A stretch of DNA of 64,000 bases from contig OX388312.1 in NCBI GenBank assembly GCA_947579605.1, positions 26,435,313 through 26,499,312 on the forward strand. Direction: 5' to 3'. Made by a program: the position numbers and the translations under genes. The notes below the pieces were generated by a model. That model was given only the letters and a program-made list of their open reading frames with translations. It was not told the origin of the DNA and ran no database searches. This stretch comes from Athripsodes cinereus (taxonomy: Eukaryota > Arthropoda > Insecta > Trichoptera > Leptoceridae). Below, one piece after another: positions 36,829 to 47,935 of this stretch (the first letter of the stretch is position 1; each line of letters starts with the position of its first letter).

Positions 36829-36990
36829 TGTTGGAACAAGCTGCCTCTGTGTCTGCGAGAGGAGGTGAATGGAGAGAGTTTTAAAAGAGGGCTGAAGACA
36901 CACCTTTTTGCTGGGAGTTTCGGGTGATGGATACGATATACAGCGCCCTTGAGGTCATGTTATGAGTAAACGGCGCTTTACAAATTGTCC
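36829..36990 (+). pseudogene. LINE fragment, C-terminus and tail
   Basis: The frame from 36829 reads WNKLPLCLREEVNGESFKRG, LKTHLFAGSFG, stop at 36925-36927. WN.LP..LRE...SFKRGLKTHLF is the usual end of CR1/L2-like ORFs. The following GCGCCCTTGAGGTC...AAACGGCGCTTTACAAATTG and TATATA run look like its 3' UTR and tail. It directly follows the inverted family D piece. Confidence 0.75.
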
Positions 36991-37689
36991 ATATATATAT
37001 TGACACTTTTGCTAGGAGATAGAGTGTAGAGCTAAATTTTTCCTCCGTCTTGTATAGAAACGGTGCCTATTGAGAAAATATTACAAACATTTACGAACCA
37101 ACCTATATGCGAACCAACTATAATATATTTTATACGGTGATTTTTCTCTTCAGTATTATTTTCCTTCAGTGTATTAAATTATGAAGAAAAATATAGCTGT
37201 CGGAAGCACAAGCTTCCTTCTTTCTAACCTAATTAATTGAGGATGTGTGAGGAATATTAATTCATCAACGAAAATGGGAGATGTCACGTTTTAGTTCTTT
37301 CATCATAATCTAAAGAAGAAGAAAATCTACCTCTTTATAATACTGTTCTACGTTTAAAAAAAACACAGCTGGGGATACATAAATATAATAATTGGAATAT
37401 GAAAGAAATTAAAATGAAAAAATCAAATTATATTTATATTAATAATTCGACTTGAAATTTTTTTAAGAATTTCGCGAAAGTCAACCGGTAAACAAAATAA
37501 CATCAAGTGAAATAAGGTGTCGAATATTAAATGTTGTATTTATTTTCTTTGTAACAAATTATTGATATAATGTGCACAAGGTATACCAGTCTTTAACCAT
37601 TGAATATAATATGTAACTTGTCTTTTGATGACTGTGTTTATTTAGTAAGCCTCTAAAAATCTATGTAAAATAGATAAGTAGAATTAATT

Positions 37690-37765
37690 GGTGACCTGAT
37701 AATCGATCCATAATCTTTAACTCGCGAGGTCGCGGGTCAAATTCCATTACTGACTTATGCATACA
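37690..37765 (+). repeat. Possible SINE head remnant
   Basis: CTCGCGAGGTCGCGGGTCAA followed by ATTCCATTACTGAC resembles the anticodon-to-B box part of SINE B (GAGTCACGAGGTCCCGGGTT). The SINE body does not follow. May be chance. Confidence 0.35.
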
Positions 37766-37924
37766 AACTTTGAAGGAATAAGAGGATTACATGCCGAACC
37801 TGGATTAATGATCGATGAAAAATAAGTTTGTTTGTAATTTAAAACTTTGAAAAACATATTATCTGAATTTCAGTAACTCAAATCAAACAAGTTCTAATTT
37901 TAACATCATTCATTCTTCTACACT

Positions 37925-38155
37925 CTCCTTAGGGTCTAGAGTACAGGAAAGAAACCAATCTTCTCCATTCAGAGCGTCTTTGCGCCAACTGAGTCACCTC
38001 TTCCAACGACATTCCTAACGCTTTGATATCGCTGTCATTGGAACGGTGTTATTATGAAAGAAGGACGTCCAGGCCATCGGAACTATTGCGGAAGAAGCAA
38101 CAGCGCTCTTTTGAGCCAACTGTCGTTAGACGGTTTCAAAACATGACCCAGCCAG
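37925..38155 (-). pseudogene. LINE fragment, family E
   Basis: Aligns with 40231-40391 over TCTCCATTCAGAGCGTCT, TGCGCCAAC, CACGACATTCC-like and GCTCTGATGTCG-like blocks, and extends further toward the 5' end of the element (AACTATTGCGGAAGAAGCAA). The coding strand is minus. The reading frame is broken in several places. Confidence 0.65.
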
Positions 38156-38475
38156 GAAAATCGACATGTGAAATGTGAAATTATATGATTTTATTCTGTA
38201 TGTCTCAACCGTGGTTTATTCAATTTTACTTATAAATTTCAAATGCGTTTGAATGTTAACAACTAATTTGTTCGTTATTAAAATAATCGTTCTAATTATT
38301 GTCATTATAATAAATCCTGAAATTCAGTTTAATAACAATCATACAATAAACAAGGCCGGATATTAAACTTCAATAATACGTACCTACATACATAATTATA
38401 ATTTGTCTAATAACAGTCTCTGAGTCTACCACAGAGTACCTAGGTATATTTATACTAAATATCTTCCAACAGTAT

Positions 38476-39142
38476 GGCCAATTCTGAATCATAAAATAGT
38501 TTAGTTGCACTAACTAAGTCAACTAAGTGTGAGAAGATAGTCGAGTTATGATAATTAGTTCTAATTCGTATTCACAGTTTTCCGTACTAATTTAGTTAAT
38601 TAGTTCATTTAGTACAACTATAAATTTCGAGAATCTATGGATTTCGTATTCAGAATGAAATTTTAGTTGACAGCCGACGACTAAAATAAGTTGGATTTGG
38701 CAGAATTTTATTCGCGACTTTTAATGTGCGAATATTATTAGTTTAGTTATTATTAGTTTGGAAGTGTTAAGTTGTTTTTTTCAATTAAAAGTAAAAATTT
38801 ATATTTTTAGGCCAACTCTTAGCATGTATAAATTGTAAAATTACACCACCACCGACGCAAATACGAACGCCAAAATATATCGGCAAATCTGACATTTCAC
38901 AATTTTCACGCGCTACAACTATTAAATTGTTGCCAGAAGTGTTAATCGGAACGCGAAAAATATTTTGTATTGCGGCATCACTGAATAATATTAGTTTGTC
39001 CCGTAGATTTTACCGTTTGCACTTGGTGGTTCTCGAGTTTATAGTTGTTTATAGTTCATAACTAATGCTGAATACTACATACATAATAACTAATATTAAT
39101 CAACTTTTTAGTTAGTTAGTTCATTAAGATTCAGAATTGGCC
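38476..39142. mobile_element. 667-bp inverted-repeat element, TTAGTT-rich ends
   Basis: Begins GGCCAATTCTGAATC and ends with the exact inverse GATTCAGAATTGGCC. Both subterminal zones are packed with TTAGTT/AACTAA motifs (38490-38620 and 39055-39125). GG-starting 15-bp ends recall PIF/Harbinger MITEs, but the flanks (TAT left, TTA right) do not give a clean 3-bp duplication. No transposase is encoded. Confidence 0.7.
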
Positions 39143-40230
39143 TTAGTACCTATCAATAATATAACATAATTGTTCTTCGTTTTGTTATCTATTATAAAAT
39201 TATATAACCGACGCAAGGTGTTCGTATATACATCTTTTTCCTTTCTTACACTTGCATTACTATTGACATTTCTACGCTGGGCTTTTTGCAACAAGCCAAG
39301 AGTTTTTCCCCTTTTTTACCTTTACAATGTTCCCACTCCACTACCTTTTTTGTCCATCTCTTATCTTTAAATCGAGCAACATGCCCCGATGTAGGAATTC
39401 AAGTCAATATGAAACTCTTGAAAATTACGGAGATAAAATATAGTTTATACAAATATTATTTTCTATTGAAACTTTTCTACAACATTGAGTAGGAATACTA
39501 GCATTCAATAATAGTTATTATCTAATATTTCGTGCGTAGGTTCAAAGCGAAACCACAAAACGTTAAAGCAAGACAATCGTATTTCACCTTCTAGGAAGAA
39601 ACATGCCTTTGTAGTGTTGTTATTAAGAAATAGACCATATTATTATTAGTAATACAGTACTTGCAAAGGGTTGTAATGAATAATATTATTAAGATACATC
39701 AGGTTTCTATTGGCAACTCGCCTATTCTTTTTGCGTAGGTGAGTGCCTGCCTCGTGTTAAAGTCTCGAGTTGATTTGAAATGAAGTACATGTCACATTAA
39801 TTGTTTCATGCCTTGAGTCTTCTTACTAATGAAATAGACAATTCGAGATCAAATTTTAAAATCCGTATACGCAATAGTACAGAAATAATTTGCTTTACAC
39901 GTGGTCCTTTAAGTGAGCATCCTTCATCTTCCAACTCTACACCTGAAAAGAGATTTCTTCTACACATATTATGTCTCCGTGTTGCCCAACCCAGTTGACA
40001 CCATTGTGGACACTTTTCCATTGTAATGATAATCTTTCCACATCTCAGATTATCATAGAACAACTTTGATTAATCAGAATGTAAGAAAATAAATATTGAC
40101 ATCTACAATGTGCCCAAAACCTATATGATGGTTTTTTTTTTAATAACTTTGGGTATTTATTTCATAAGGAATGTCTTTTGGTAAGCCGATGGTAACTCTA
40201 TCTAAACATACATACCTACATCGCCCTCAA
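39143..40230. other. AT-rich DNA, no gene seen
   Basis: Short ORFs only. None shows family features. Confidence 0.5.
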
Positions 40231-40391
40231 CGTTCCTCTCGGGAGCACAGGGCAAAAATCAGCCTCCTCCATTCAGAGCGTCTCTGCGCCAACCGCGTCA
40301 CCCCTTTCCACGACATTCCCTGCGCTCTGATGTCGTTGTCATTGAAACGGTGTATTATGAAAGAGGGACGCCCGGTCCGTCGGAACCCTCC
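40231..40391 (-). pseudogene. LINE fragment, family E, open frame
   Basis: The minus strand reads without a stop GGFRRTGRPSFIIHRFND, NDIRAQGMSWKGVTRLAQRR, SEWRRLIFALCSREER. The order GRP, F.D, IRA.G..W....LAQ.RSEWRRL matches the C-terminal end of non-LTR reverse transcriptases. It is the best-preserved of three family E pieces; the others are at 17930 and 37925. Confidence 0.75.
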
Positions 40392-41212
40392 ACATACTCT
40401 ATTCATGTCTATTATAATATGTACATATATTTCAACATCTAATCTATAGAGTTAAGTCATTATACACATTAACTTCCAAATAGTTTCAACCATACAACTA
40501 TGAAATCTCCTCTTCTTTCTATTGAAACACAAAAAAACAACACAAAGCGTAAAATTATAACGATGTGTTTTGAAAAACAACGTTAATTATTTAAAAAAAA
40601 AACAGAAATAACTAAATCAAAGTACGTAGGTAGGTATTTAATATTCAATAACATTAGAATGTCATATCGATTTTGAGAATATTTTCTTTAAATATTTTTC
40701 AAGAAACGAGTAGGCAAAAAATGCTTCAGACATTGTTTTAGCAAGATTAATATAAGAAACAAAAGGATTTTTTGTAACAATGAAAGGATGTCATATAACT
40801 TTTATTATAATTTCGTCCCTAATATTTTTTTACAAAAGGAGTCACAAGAAATCCCAGGACATTGAAAAAAAAAAAGAATTATAACATAGAAGAAAACATC
40901 TCAAAGAATATTTTGATGAAATCTAAAAATAACAACATCAACTTATTTCGTAATAATTTAGTAAAAGATGATATTTAAAAAAAAAAAAAACTAGATGCCT
41001 TTTGGCGCAGTTTCTTTTCATGTAATTCTGTACGATACCCACACAAAATATATGACAATTATATTATTTCAAACAAATAACTATCTCGTTGTACTTGTAG
41101 CTAGAAGTCCGGGCGGTAGGTGGGTTTTTATTTTTAAGTTCTTTAATAGATATAACAACTTAAACAATGTAGATACGAGTTAAATGCAATGATTTGTAAT
41201 TAACATGAATAT

Positions 41213-41221
41213 GACAATTTA
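41213..41221. repeat. 9-bp target duplication, left
   Basis: GACAATTTA, repeated at 41480-41488. Confidence 0.8.
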
Positions 41222-41479
41222 CTACTACTACTATTACTATACCATCACGGCATATCCCACAAGTGGGGTAGCCAGCAGATCAGCTGCATGTAAGAAACAT
41301 GCAAACTGTCCTCTTCGTGCCAGTATAAAATCAAGACATTCAGGATGGGTGGCAAACCTCAACGCTGAATTTAAGATGTAAAATGTCTTATTTTTTCGAA
41401 CACCTGCCTTTTACAGGACACTCGAAAACTTACGCAGAAGAGTGGGAGACCAATTCTTTACCGGGTGCTCCACGGGATA
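41222..41479 (-). mobile_element. Family A retroposon, complete 258-bp reference copy
   Basis: Bounded by GACAATTTA on both sides. On the minus strand it starts TATCCCGTGGAGCACCCGG, passes TTTTCGAGTGTCCTGTAAAA, GGCAGGTGTTCG, CATCTTAAATTCAGCG and CACCCATCCTGAATGTC, and ends CTACCCCACTTGTGGGATAT, GCCGTGATGGTATAG and a (TAG)n-type tail. There is no ORF of note. The head holds a TTTTCGAGTGTCC stretch that could be a very degenerate B box. The 3' 35 bases resemble the 3' end of the LINE at 50139-50692, which suggests that LINE's machinery moves it. Confidence 0.85.
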
Positions 41480-41488
41480 GACAATTTA
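41480..41488. repeat. 9-bp target duplication, right
   Basis: GACAATTTA, the partner of 41213-41221. Confidence 0.8.
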
Positions 41489-43269
41489 AGTATCTAAAAT
41501 TTGTATATTTTACCAGGACAATACTATTTTAATAATTATAAATAGAAGAAAGAAAGGAAGGGAGAAGTGAATACAGTTCAGCTGAATGCATATAATAACT
41601 TTCTACGTTCATAGATAGGTATACATAATAAATTAATGTACAATGTAATGCAGCTACTATAAAAGTTAAATTCATTCACTGTGTCGGTGTTTAGGTAGTA
41701 GAATTCCATATCGAAATAAATAAAACATATATTTACAATAACTTACAATAACTCTCTTATCATTGTTATTGTAAATATTGTTTTTATATATATGAATATT
41801 GTTGTATTTTTAAAATCAGATTGACAATGTCCTTATAAGACGAAAGACGTCTCTCTCACAGAATAAAACAATAGTAGAATAAAACACTTGTTTTATTTAT
41901 TTCGATAAAAGTTTAAGATATTAAAACTACAAATTGGTGGCAAAAATTAATTATTTCAATAAGCAATACATCGAACTATTAAGTACCGCTAGATTACAAA
42001 AACCTCTGTTTTTTGCCGCAGATTTTTTTGAAATTACTAAAGCTTGTGGCGAATAGATCCAAGCACAGACTGTTTTTACAACTTCTGTTAAAACTGATAC
42101 AAGCTCTATTGATGAATGAATTCAGATAATAATTTATTCTCGATATTTCTGTACTAAAAAGTGAATGATTGCGATTACAATTACTCCTAGAAAACTGTTA
42201 GGCAGAGTTCAAATGAATCCATGATATATAAGTACCTATTTGAAAATAAAAATAATGCAAAAAATAGACTAGGTTAACATGATAGGTAAATAATTAAAAT
42301 ATTGAACAAAACATATGTAAATTATAAATGGTTTAAATTTTAAGTCTAGCACCTTTATTAAACTATAAAAAAAATATATAAATTCATCAAATGAGTAAAT
42401 TACTGAAGTAGTTGTCAGAAAGAACACAAGTCTTAAAAATATGTTAATATTTAATATTTGATTCAATAATATTATTTATTACCAATTTACAATTCACTCC
42501 GCTCATGGGAATACAATAACAAAAAACTGAAAAATTAAAACCTCTTGAGAAAAGCGCATTATTATTCTTTGATAAAAGTGGGTACTATGTAATAAAACAA
42601 TTCGCTACTCAGACGGTGTGTATTGTGTAGGTGGGTAATCGGTAAATTCAAAGGGGAAAGGGGGGAAAGAAGTTACGTTTTCAAAGCAATATAAATGTCT
42701 AATAAAAATTATTGGCAAGTAAAACAATGAATACTCGATTTGTGCCCGAGCTCCCCTTTCCGAGTATCAGTTATAACAACGGGTACAAGACTAAGTTTCT
42801 CAGGCATCTGTTCTCCGATAATCGTTATAAAACTGGAGTTATTGATTCTTTCGTAAGAATTTACTATTTTAAACAGCGAATTATTTCACATCATAATAAT
42901 TATAAGGATATTTGTTTTATTTTAATTAATGAACATAATCTTTCTACACGTGTGAACATTTATTTTGAGCCAGTTAGTTATTGATTGGTATTAATTTATT
43001 TATTTATTCATTCATTAACAGACATTAATAAGCTTTTTTCATACATCAAAAGTTCAGATAAAAAATCAGACACGGAAATTAGATTAACAATTAAAAAATA
43101 TATAGACGATTTTGTGTTTCTTCAAAAAAGCTCATATCAAGACACGAAAAACGAGAATTCTCGGCACCGTACTTTCTTAGTTGATGTTTTTTAAGTAAAA
43201 TTATAATGTTCATGGTACATTAGTTTAGAATGTATTCTGTTGTTTCAATTCATTAAGAAATGTCAACGG
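41489..43269. other. AT-rich DNA, no gene seen
   Basis: No protein family or recurrent repeat was recognised. A purine run lies near 42650-42670. The 90- and 69-codon ORFs at 42712-43194 have AT-driven composition without motifs. Confidence 0.5.
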
Positions 43270-43525
43270 AATGACGAGAAGCACCCGGCAAAGAATTTGT
43301 CTCCCACTGGTTGTTTGGGCATGTGGAAAGAATGATTGAGGACAGAGTGAAATAAAATATATACATGGCTGAGAGAAAGGACACTCGGAGACGTGGCAAA
43401 CTGAGAATTAAATGGCTAGACCATGTAGACCTGATTCTAAAGGACGTACACGTGCTGAGTACAAAAAATGGGTGAGTATGTATGAGGAATTGCATAAATG
43501 CGATGGCAGCGTGATGGCATGTACC
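43270..43525 (+). mobile_element. Chimera of family A head and LINE end
   Basis: Positions 43280-43309 match the family A head (GCACCCGGCAAAGAATTTGT, CTCCCACTG). The sequence then switches to the LINE frame: WLFGHVERMIEDRVK, stop, NIYMAERKDTRRRGKLRIKW, LDHVDLILKDVHVLSTKNG, stop, VCMRNCINA. The part between that block and the 3' end is deleted, and GCAGCGTGATGGCATG forms the LINE-type end. The order head, LINE body, LINE tail fits template switching during reverse transcription. No target duplication was found. Confidence 0.6.
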
Positions 43526-44261
43526 TATATATGTACGAATTAAAAAATAAATAGAGCAACAATTATGCACAGAAAATATATACTTATCAATAAATTAGCA
43601 AGTCATGTCATACTTTTACATTACATCTTAAATTATAAAATGACATTAACCGCTGAAGTATTCATCGAATCTTCTATCATCAAATAATAATAAAATTTCT
43701 TAAACTTCTAATAACCTTTTGTAAGAACACATAAAATCTAATAAAAAATATTATTATGTGTCAATAATATAACTAACTTAGACTAAAAATATATCGTACC
43801 TACGCTTAAGAGACTGTAATCAAACTATATCAAATAAGCTATGCACAATTATTATTGTGTAGTAGGCTAACGCATTAGTTTGTACATCGAATAAACATCA
43901 AAAACCAATAACAATTATTATTATCCTTCGATTATGAGGTAACATAAAATTCAAAACGTTATCACAACCGTTTCGGTTGTATTATCCATAAACTCGGCCA
44001 ATGACGATGTTAACACGCAATGTAATACAGAGTCGTGATTCGTACTACGAGAACCGCGGTTTTATGCGTGAAATAAAAGTTATATACAAACAGTCTCCGT
44101 GTTTGAACTATATTATTATTACTATTATCGCAAGAACATTGGGCCAGTGAGTGCAAAACTTTATTGCCGTCCAGTTAATTCCCCATTCTCGATAAGATAA
44201 TAATATATTACCTCAGTAGGAGAGAAGTGGTGTGTGGTAGTGTGGACGGTATTTGGTAAGT
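43526..44261. other. AT-rich DNA, no gene seen
   Basis: One small dyad (ACAACCGTTTCGGTTGT near 43965). Nothing else recognised. Confidence 0.5.
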
Positions 44262-44531
44262 TCACCCGCTCGATAGTGCGGTCTGGTTCTGGCCGTAAAT
44301 GAAGAGCTGTTTTACCTCCACGATTTCTCTCACTGTTCTCTCAAAGCTCTTCTCACATTGAAGAAAATCTTCCTCCCGTAAAAATAAGACTTTTCTAAAA
44401 TAAGCTTGGCTAAACGTATTTTTTTTCAAATCCACTAGTCGCATGTCATTTTTTATTAAAAGCTTTAGAAGAGTTTCTAATAAACTGCTATCAACATTTT
44501 CTCGTAATTTTTTTAATAGGTACATAATCAT
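44262..44531 (-). CDS. Hypothetical 89-codon ORF, charged and helical
   Basis: The ORF is MIMYLLKKLREN, then Leu/Lys/Glu-rich sequence ending EVKQLFIYGQNQTALSSG. Its composition (balanced Lys/Glu/Arg with Leu spacing, few low-complexity runs) is more protein-like than other small ORFs in the window. I recognise no family. An ATTAG just upstream of the ATG could be a splice acceptor and GGGTGAAC at the end a donor, so it might be an exon, but neither is strong. It may equally be chance or an old mobile-element piece. Confidence 0.22.
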   Translation of the reverse strand: MIMYLLKKLRENVDSSLLETLLKLLIKNDMRLVDLKKNTFSQAYFRKVLFLREEDFLQCEKSFERTVREIVEVKQLFIYGQNQTALSSG

Positions 44532-47500
44532 ACTACTAATAAATTAATACTTGTGCTTGAAAATGAAGGCAATCAGGTCTTTGTATGCCATTATTACCTA
44601 CAACTAGAGTTCCAGCAAATGAAGTATCAATTTTCTATGACTCCAAAACAGGTCATCGGGGTGACTTCAAACATCATAAAAAGAAAAAAAAAACAAAGAA
44701 CAAATTCGGATGACAAACGTGCAATGCATAAATGATCTTATGTATGATGATAACCAAATTGTTAGTGCCAATAAAATCAAATAAATTATGTATGATCAAT
44801 GAACACTTTTCAGATATTATTGAGAATGTCGTGAAAAGAGGCCTCACATTTGGCGTTGAATTATTAATTCCCGTATTGAACTAAGGTAGACAAAGTTAAA
44901 ACAAAGAAAAAAAACGGACGTCGGATACAAGTCGATGATGTAAATTTGACGTATGTAAAAAGAGGACTAACGTAACACTATGTACGGCTCACTATCTCTG
45001 GACTACAAACACCCGAAAGGGGAAAATTACCGACGCGTTGTCGCGTTAAATTTGTTATTCACCTTACTTACCCACTACAATAATACCTACATAATATAAT
45101 ACAAAGTGCATAAAATAATATACTACGTACAAAAGCACACGTGATTTAAGAATCTCAACTATTTCTCATCTCAATTTAGAAGGAAAATAAATTTAAACAA
45201 ATTATTCTACTATCCTTTGTTTGTAGAATAAAACGATCGGTTGTGTTAATTAAATTACTTTTTTGCGTTTTGAAAGATTGCAGAACAAACATAAACATTA
45301 AACGTAATTAATTATTATACATGCAAATATTGCTTGATACTTTTTCTCATTCTTCTGATGGTTTTGACTTTCTCTCACTTTCAAATGACCATTGGCATAC
45401 CATCTTGAATGTTTTATATTAATAATACTCATTTATACGTGTATTTAATCACTTGAAATCATAAAAAGCCATTTTTATTGCTGACAGTACCGATAGTTTG
45501 GCAGGATAAATGTTTTTGACTTGTAATTTTTTGACTCAACGCTTTTCGATAGACACTATATAATAATAAAATTATATTCACAATCTAATTGGTTTAAACA
45601 TCAGTATTTTAACAAGATTCTTGGACAGTATACTTTACTAGTTATTTCTAGCCATTCAAAATAAATTTATTACTCTAGAGAGTATACCTATGTAGAATTC
45701 TTACGGAAATTGCTGACAATTTACGACTAGTAAATATATAATAAAAATAGTAAGAACTGCATTCGTTTAACCCGTAGTATTTAATTATATTTCTAACGAG
45801 GTTAAAAATGCAATAGTCGTTCATACGTAGAGGGTAGGTAATTCTTCAACCAATGGGCTTGCAGAAGGCATCATTCAAGATTATCAATCAGTCGGCCATT
45901 TACCAAGAAACGAGTAGCGCTTTCGTGCCTTGCACACACAAAGACTGTTAACTACGTCTATCAATTATTATTTTACTACAAATACTCACATCCGAACCGT
46001 TCTAAACATACTGTGTATGTAGTATACTTGGTTACTTTCATCGAGTAAGTATTTATTATTACAAAGTATAATCGCTATTCGTTTTAATACGTTAAATATG
46101 ACTAAGACCACTTAGAATACCTCTTATGCTATTATAATGCACATGCCAGATCATCGAAATTCATGAGGACAATAATAATAATAATATATGTAGATAGCAT
46201 TAGGCATGTTGTTGATGATACTCAGAATTAGGACACCGGCTTTAAACAACAACAAAAAAGAAAATAGATTTACTGGCTCAAATAAAGTAAGTACACATTC
46301 AACAAATACAAACCATAACATTGTTGCTGTGGGCTTTCACGATGTTCTTGAGCTTTGTGAAGAAAATGCACTTAGAAATATTATATAAAAAAAAGACTTT
46401 ATATTAGTAAAGTAGTTTTATGTTTAGATAAATCAATGGTATTATTAATACTCCAATATTTAAATACCAGCGTGAAAAAGAACACAAAAACTTAATGATT
46501 AATAAAGAGTGATTATTGTAAAAACATTGCACACCAAAAAACAATCAGTGCATGAAAGACAACACCCTTTTATATTCCTTATTTCTTCTTTTTACACCCT
46601 GTCAAGATGTTGGCGATCACCATCACGATCACGATCCTTAACAATTCTTATCAATAAAACACCCCATTTGATTATTTCTATATAACAGTACAATACATGA
46701 TATTGATAATAGTGACAAAATAAGTAAATAGCATCCAGAGGATAATAATTATTATTAGAGGCAAAACTATTCAACTGTCCGGAACTAGACCGAGTCGTTC
46801 AATAAGGATTGTTAGTTCCACAAGTAGCAGAGAAGTCTACAATAATAATATGTATATACATCTAAGGTGGTAGTAATAGATATGAGATACTATTTGCACG
46901 AGGGCGTCTTCAGACGGATGCCACTATCTGATGAAGGGGGAGGAGGCGAGGATAAGCGCTAGTCAAACTGCCCCTCACTAAGAACGGAAAGCACGCTTTA
47001 TCATGAAAGCGTTTCGTGCCGAGCCAACGGAGCTGATAGTTTGAAATTCAAACTAATTGTTTAACTAATCGTCTGTTTGCCATTGAATAAATGTATATTA
47101 ATGACTTTCATTTTATAACTGTCCTTTGCAAATCGTTGTTATCTCATTATTTAAAAACGTGCTGTTTTTTTTACGACATAATAATATATAGCTCAGCCGT
47201 GATTATATTTCTAAGTAAGTATTTTTGAAACAAATAGTCAGTTAATTTACGTAATCTCAAAGCAGAAATATGAAGATATTTTTCTGGTTCAATTTTCAGT
47301 TACTCTGAAACTGTAGTGATAGATCAGAATTGTAACACATTTCAGTTCATAGGTATATTGCGATATGAAATCACAATTAGATAGATCCTTTTAGCAATAA
47401 GTAGTAACGAAGTATGAAAACCAAATCTATTCATCTGCTGAATTTCCAATAATGGAGGTTTAGCTCATATCTTTCTCAGAGTAGTTATACCGCTCTAATT

Positions 47501-47794
47501 GCAACGACATTCGAGCGTTAAGGATTTGGTGACTCAATTGATGAAAATTAATTTGAATAGAAGTCTTGTTTCCGCCCTATGCTTCTTAGAGATGCGTTAA
47601 AGAACATAAGAAAAAAGATAATTTAAAATTATGTTATGATTTTTTTGACACAATTGAATGTTAGTTTTATTTACTAGAAGTGTAGATGTTAATCATATTT
47701 TGAAACACTATCAATATTGAATAGCTAAATTCAAATAGGTTGGCTATCGGTGAGTGTGATCAACTTATTGGAATGATTAATCTCGAGTGGTTCA
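44532..47794. other. Mostly unassigned AT-rich DNA
   Basis: Contains the GC-rich patch at 46890-47045, described separately. The rest shows no gene, although 44935-45050 is somewhat GC-richer. Confidence 0.5.
46890..47045. other. Unexplained GC-rich island
   Basis: About 155 bp of clearly higher GC than its surroundings, including GATGAAGGGGGAGGAGGCGA and ACTGCCCCTCACTAAGAACG. A 7-bp hairpin ACGCTTT-ATCATG-AAAGCGT lies near its end. No long ORF and no repeat partner was found in the window. It could be an RNA gene, the 5' part of a mobile element or a short exon. Confidence 0.4.
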
Positions 47795-47935
47795 AAATAT
47801 GATAATGTAAAACTCAAAGGACCAGCTGCAATGAAGAATAAGAAACCGATTACTACATTTCTAAGCAAATTGAAGACTGCACTGTTTACGGCCATCATCG
47901 AGATGGTCTAAATAATGTGAAATACGCTAAAATAA
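47795..47935 (+). pseudogene. LINE fragment, family F, C-terminus
   Basis: The frame from 47831 reads MKNKKPITTFLSKLKTALF, TAIIEMV, stop at 47909-47911. It parallels NQTVSSFRSKLKTALFTDTLETV, stop, at 4400-4560. Only the last 25 or so codons remain. Confidence 0.6.
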
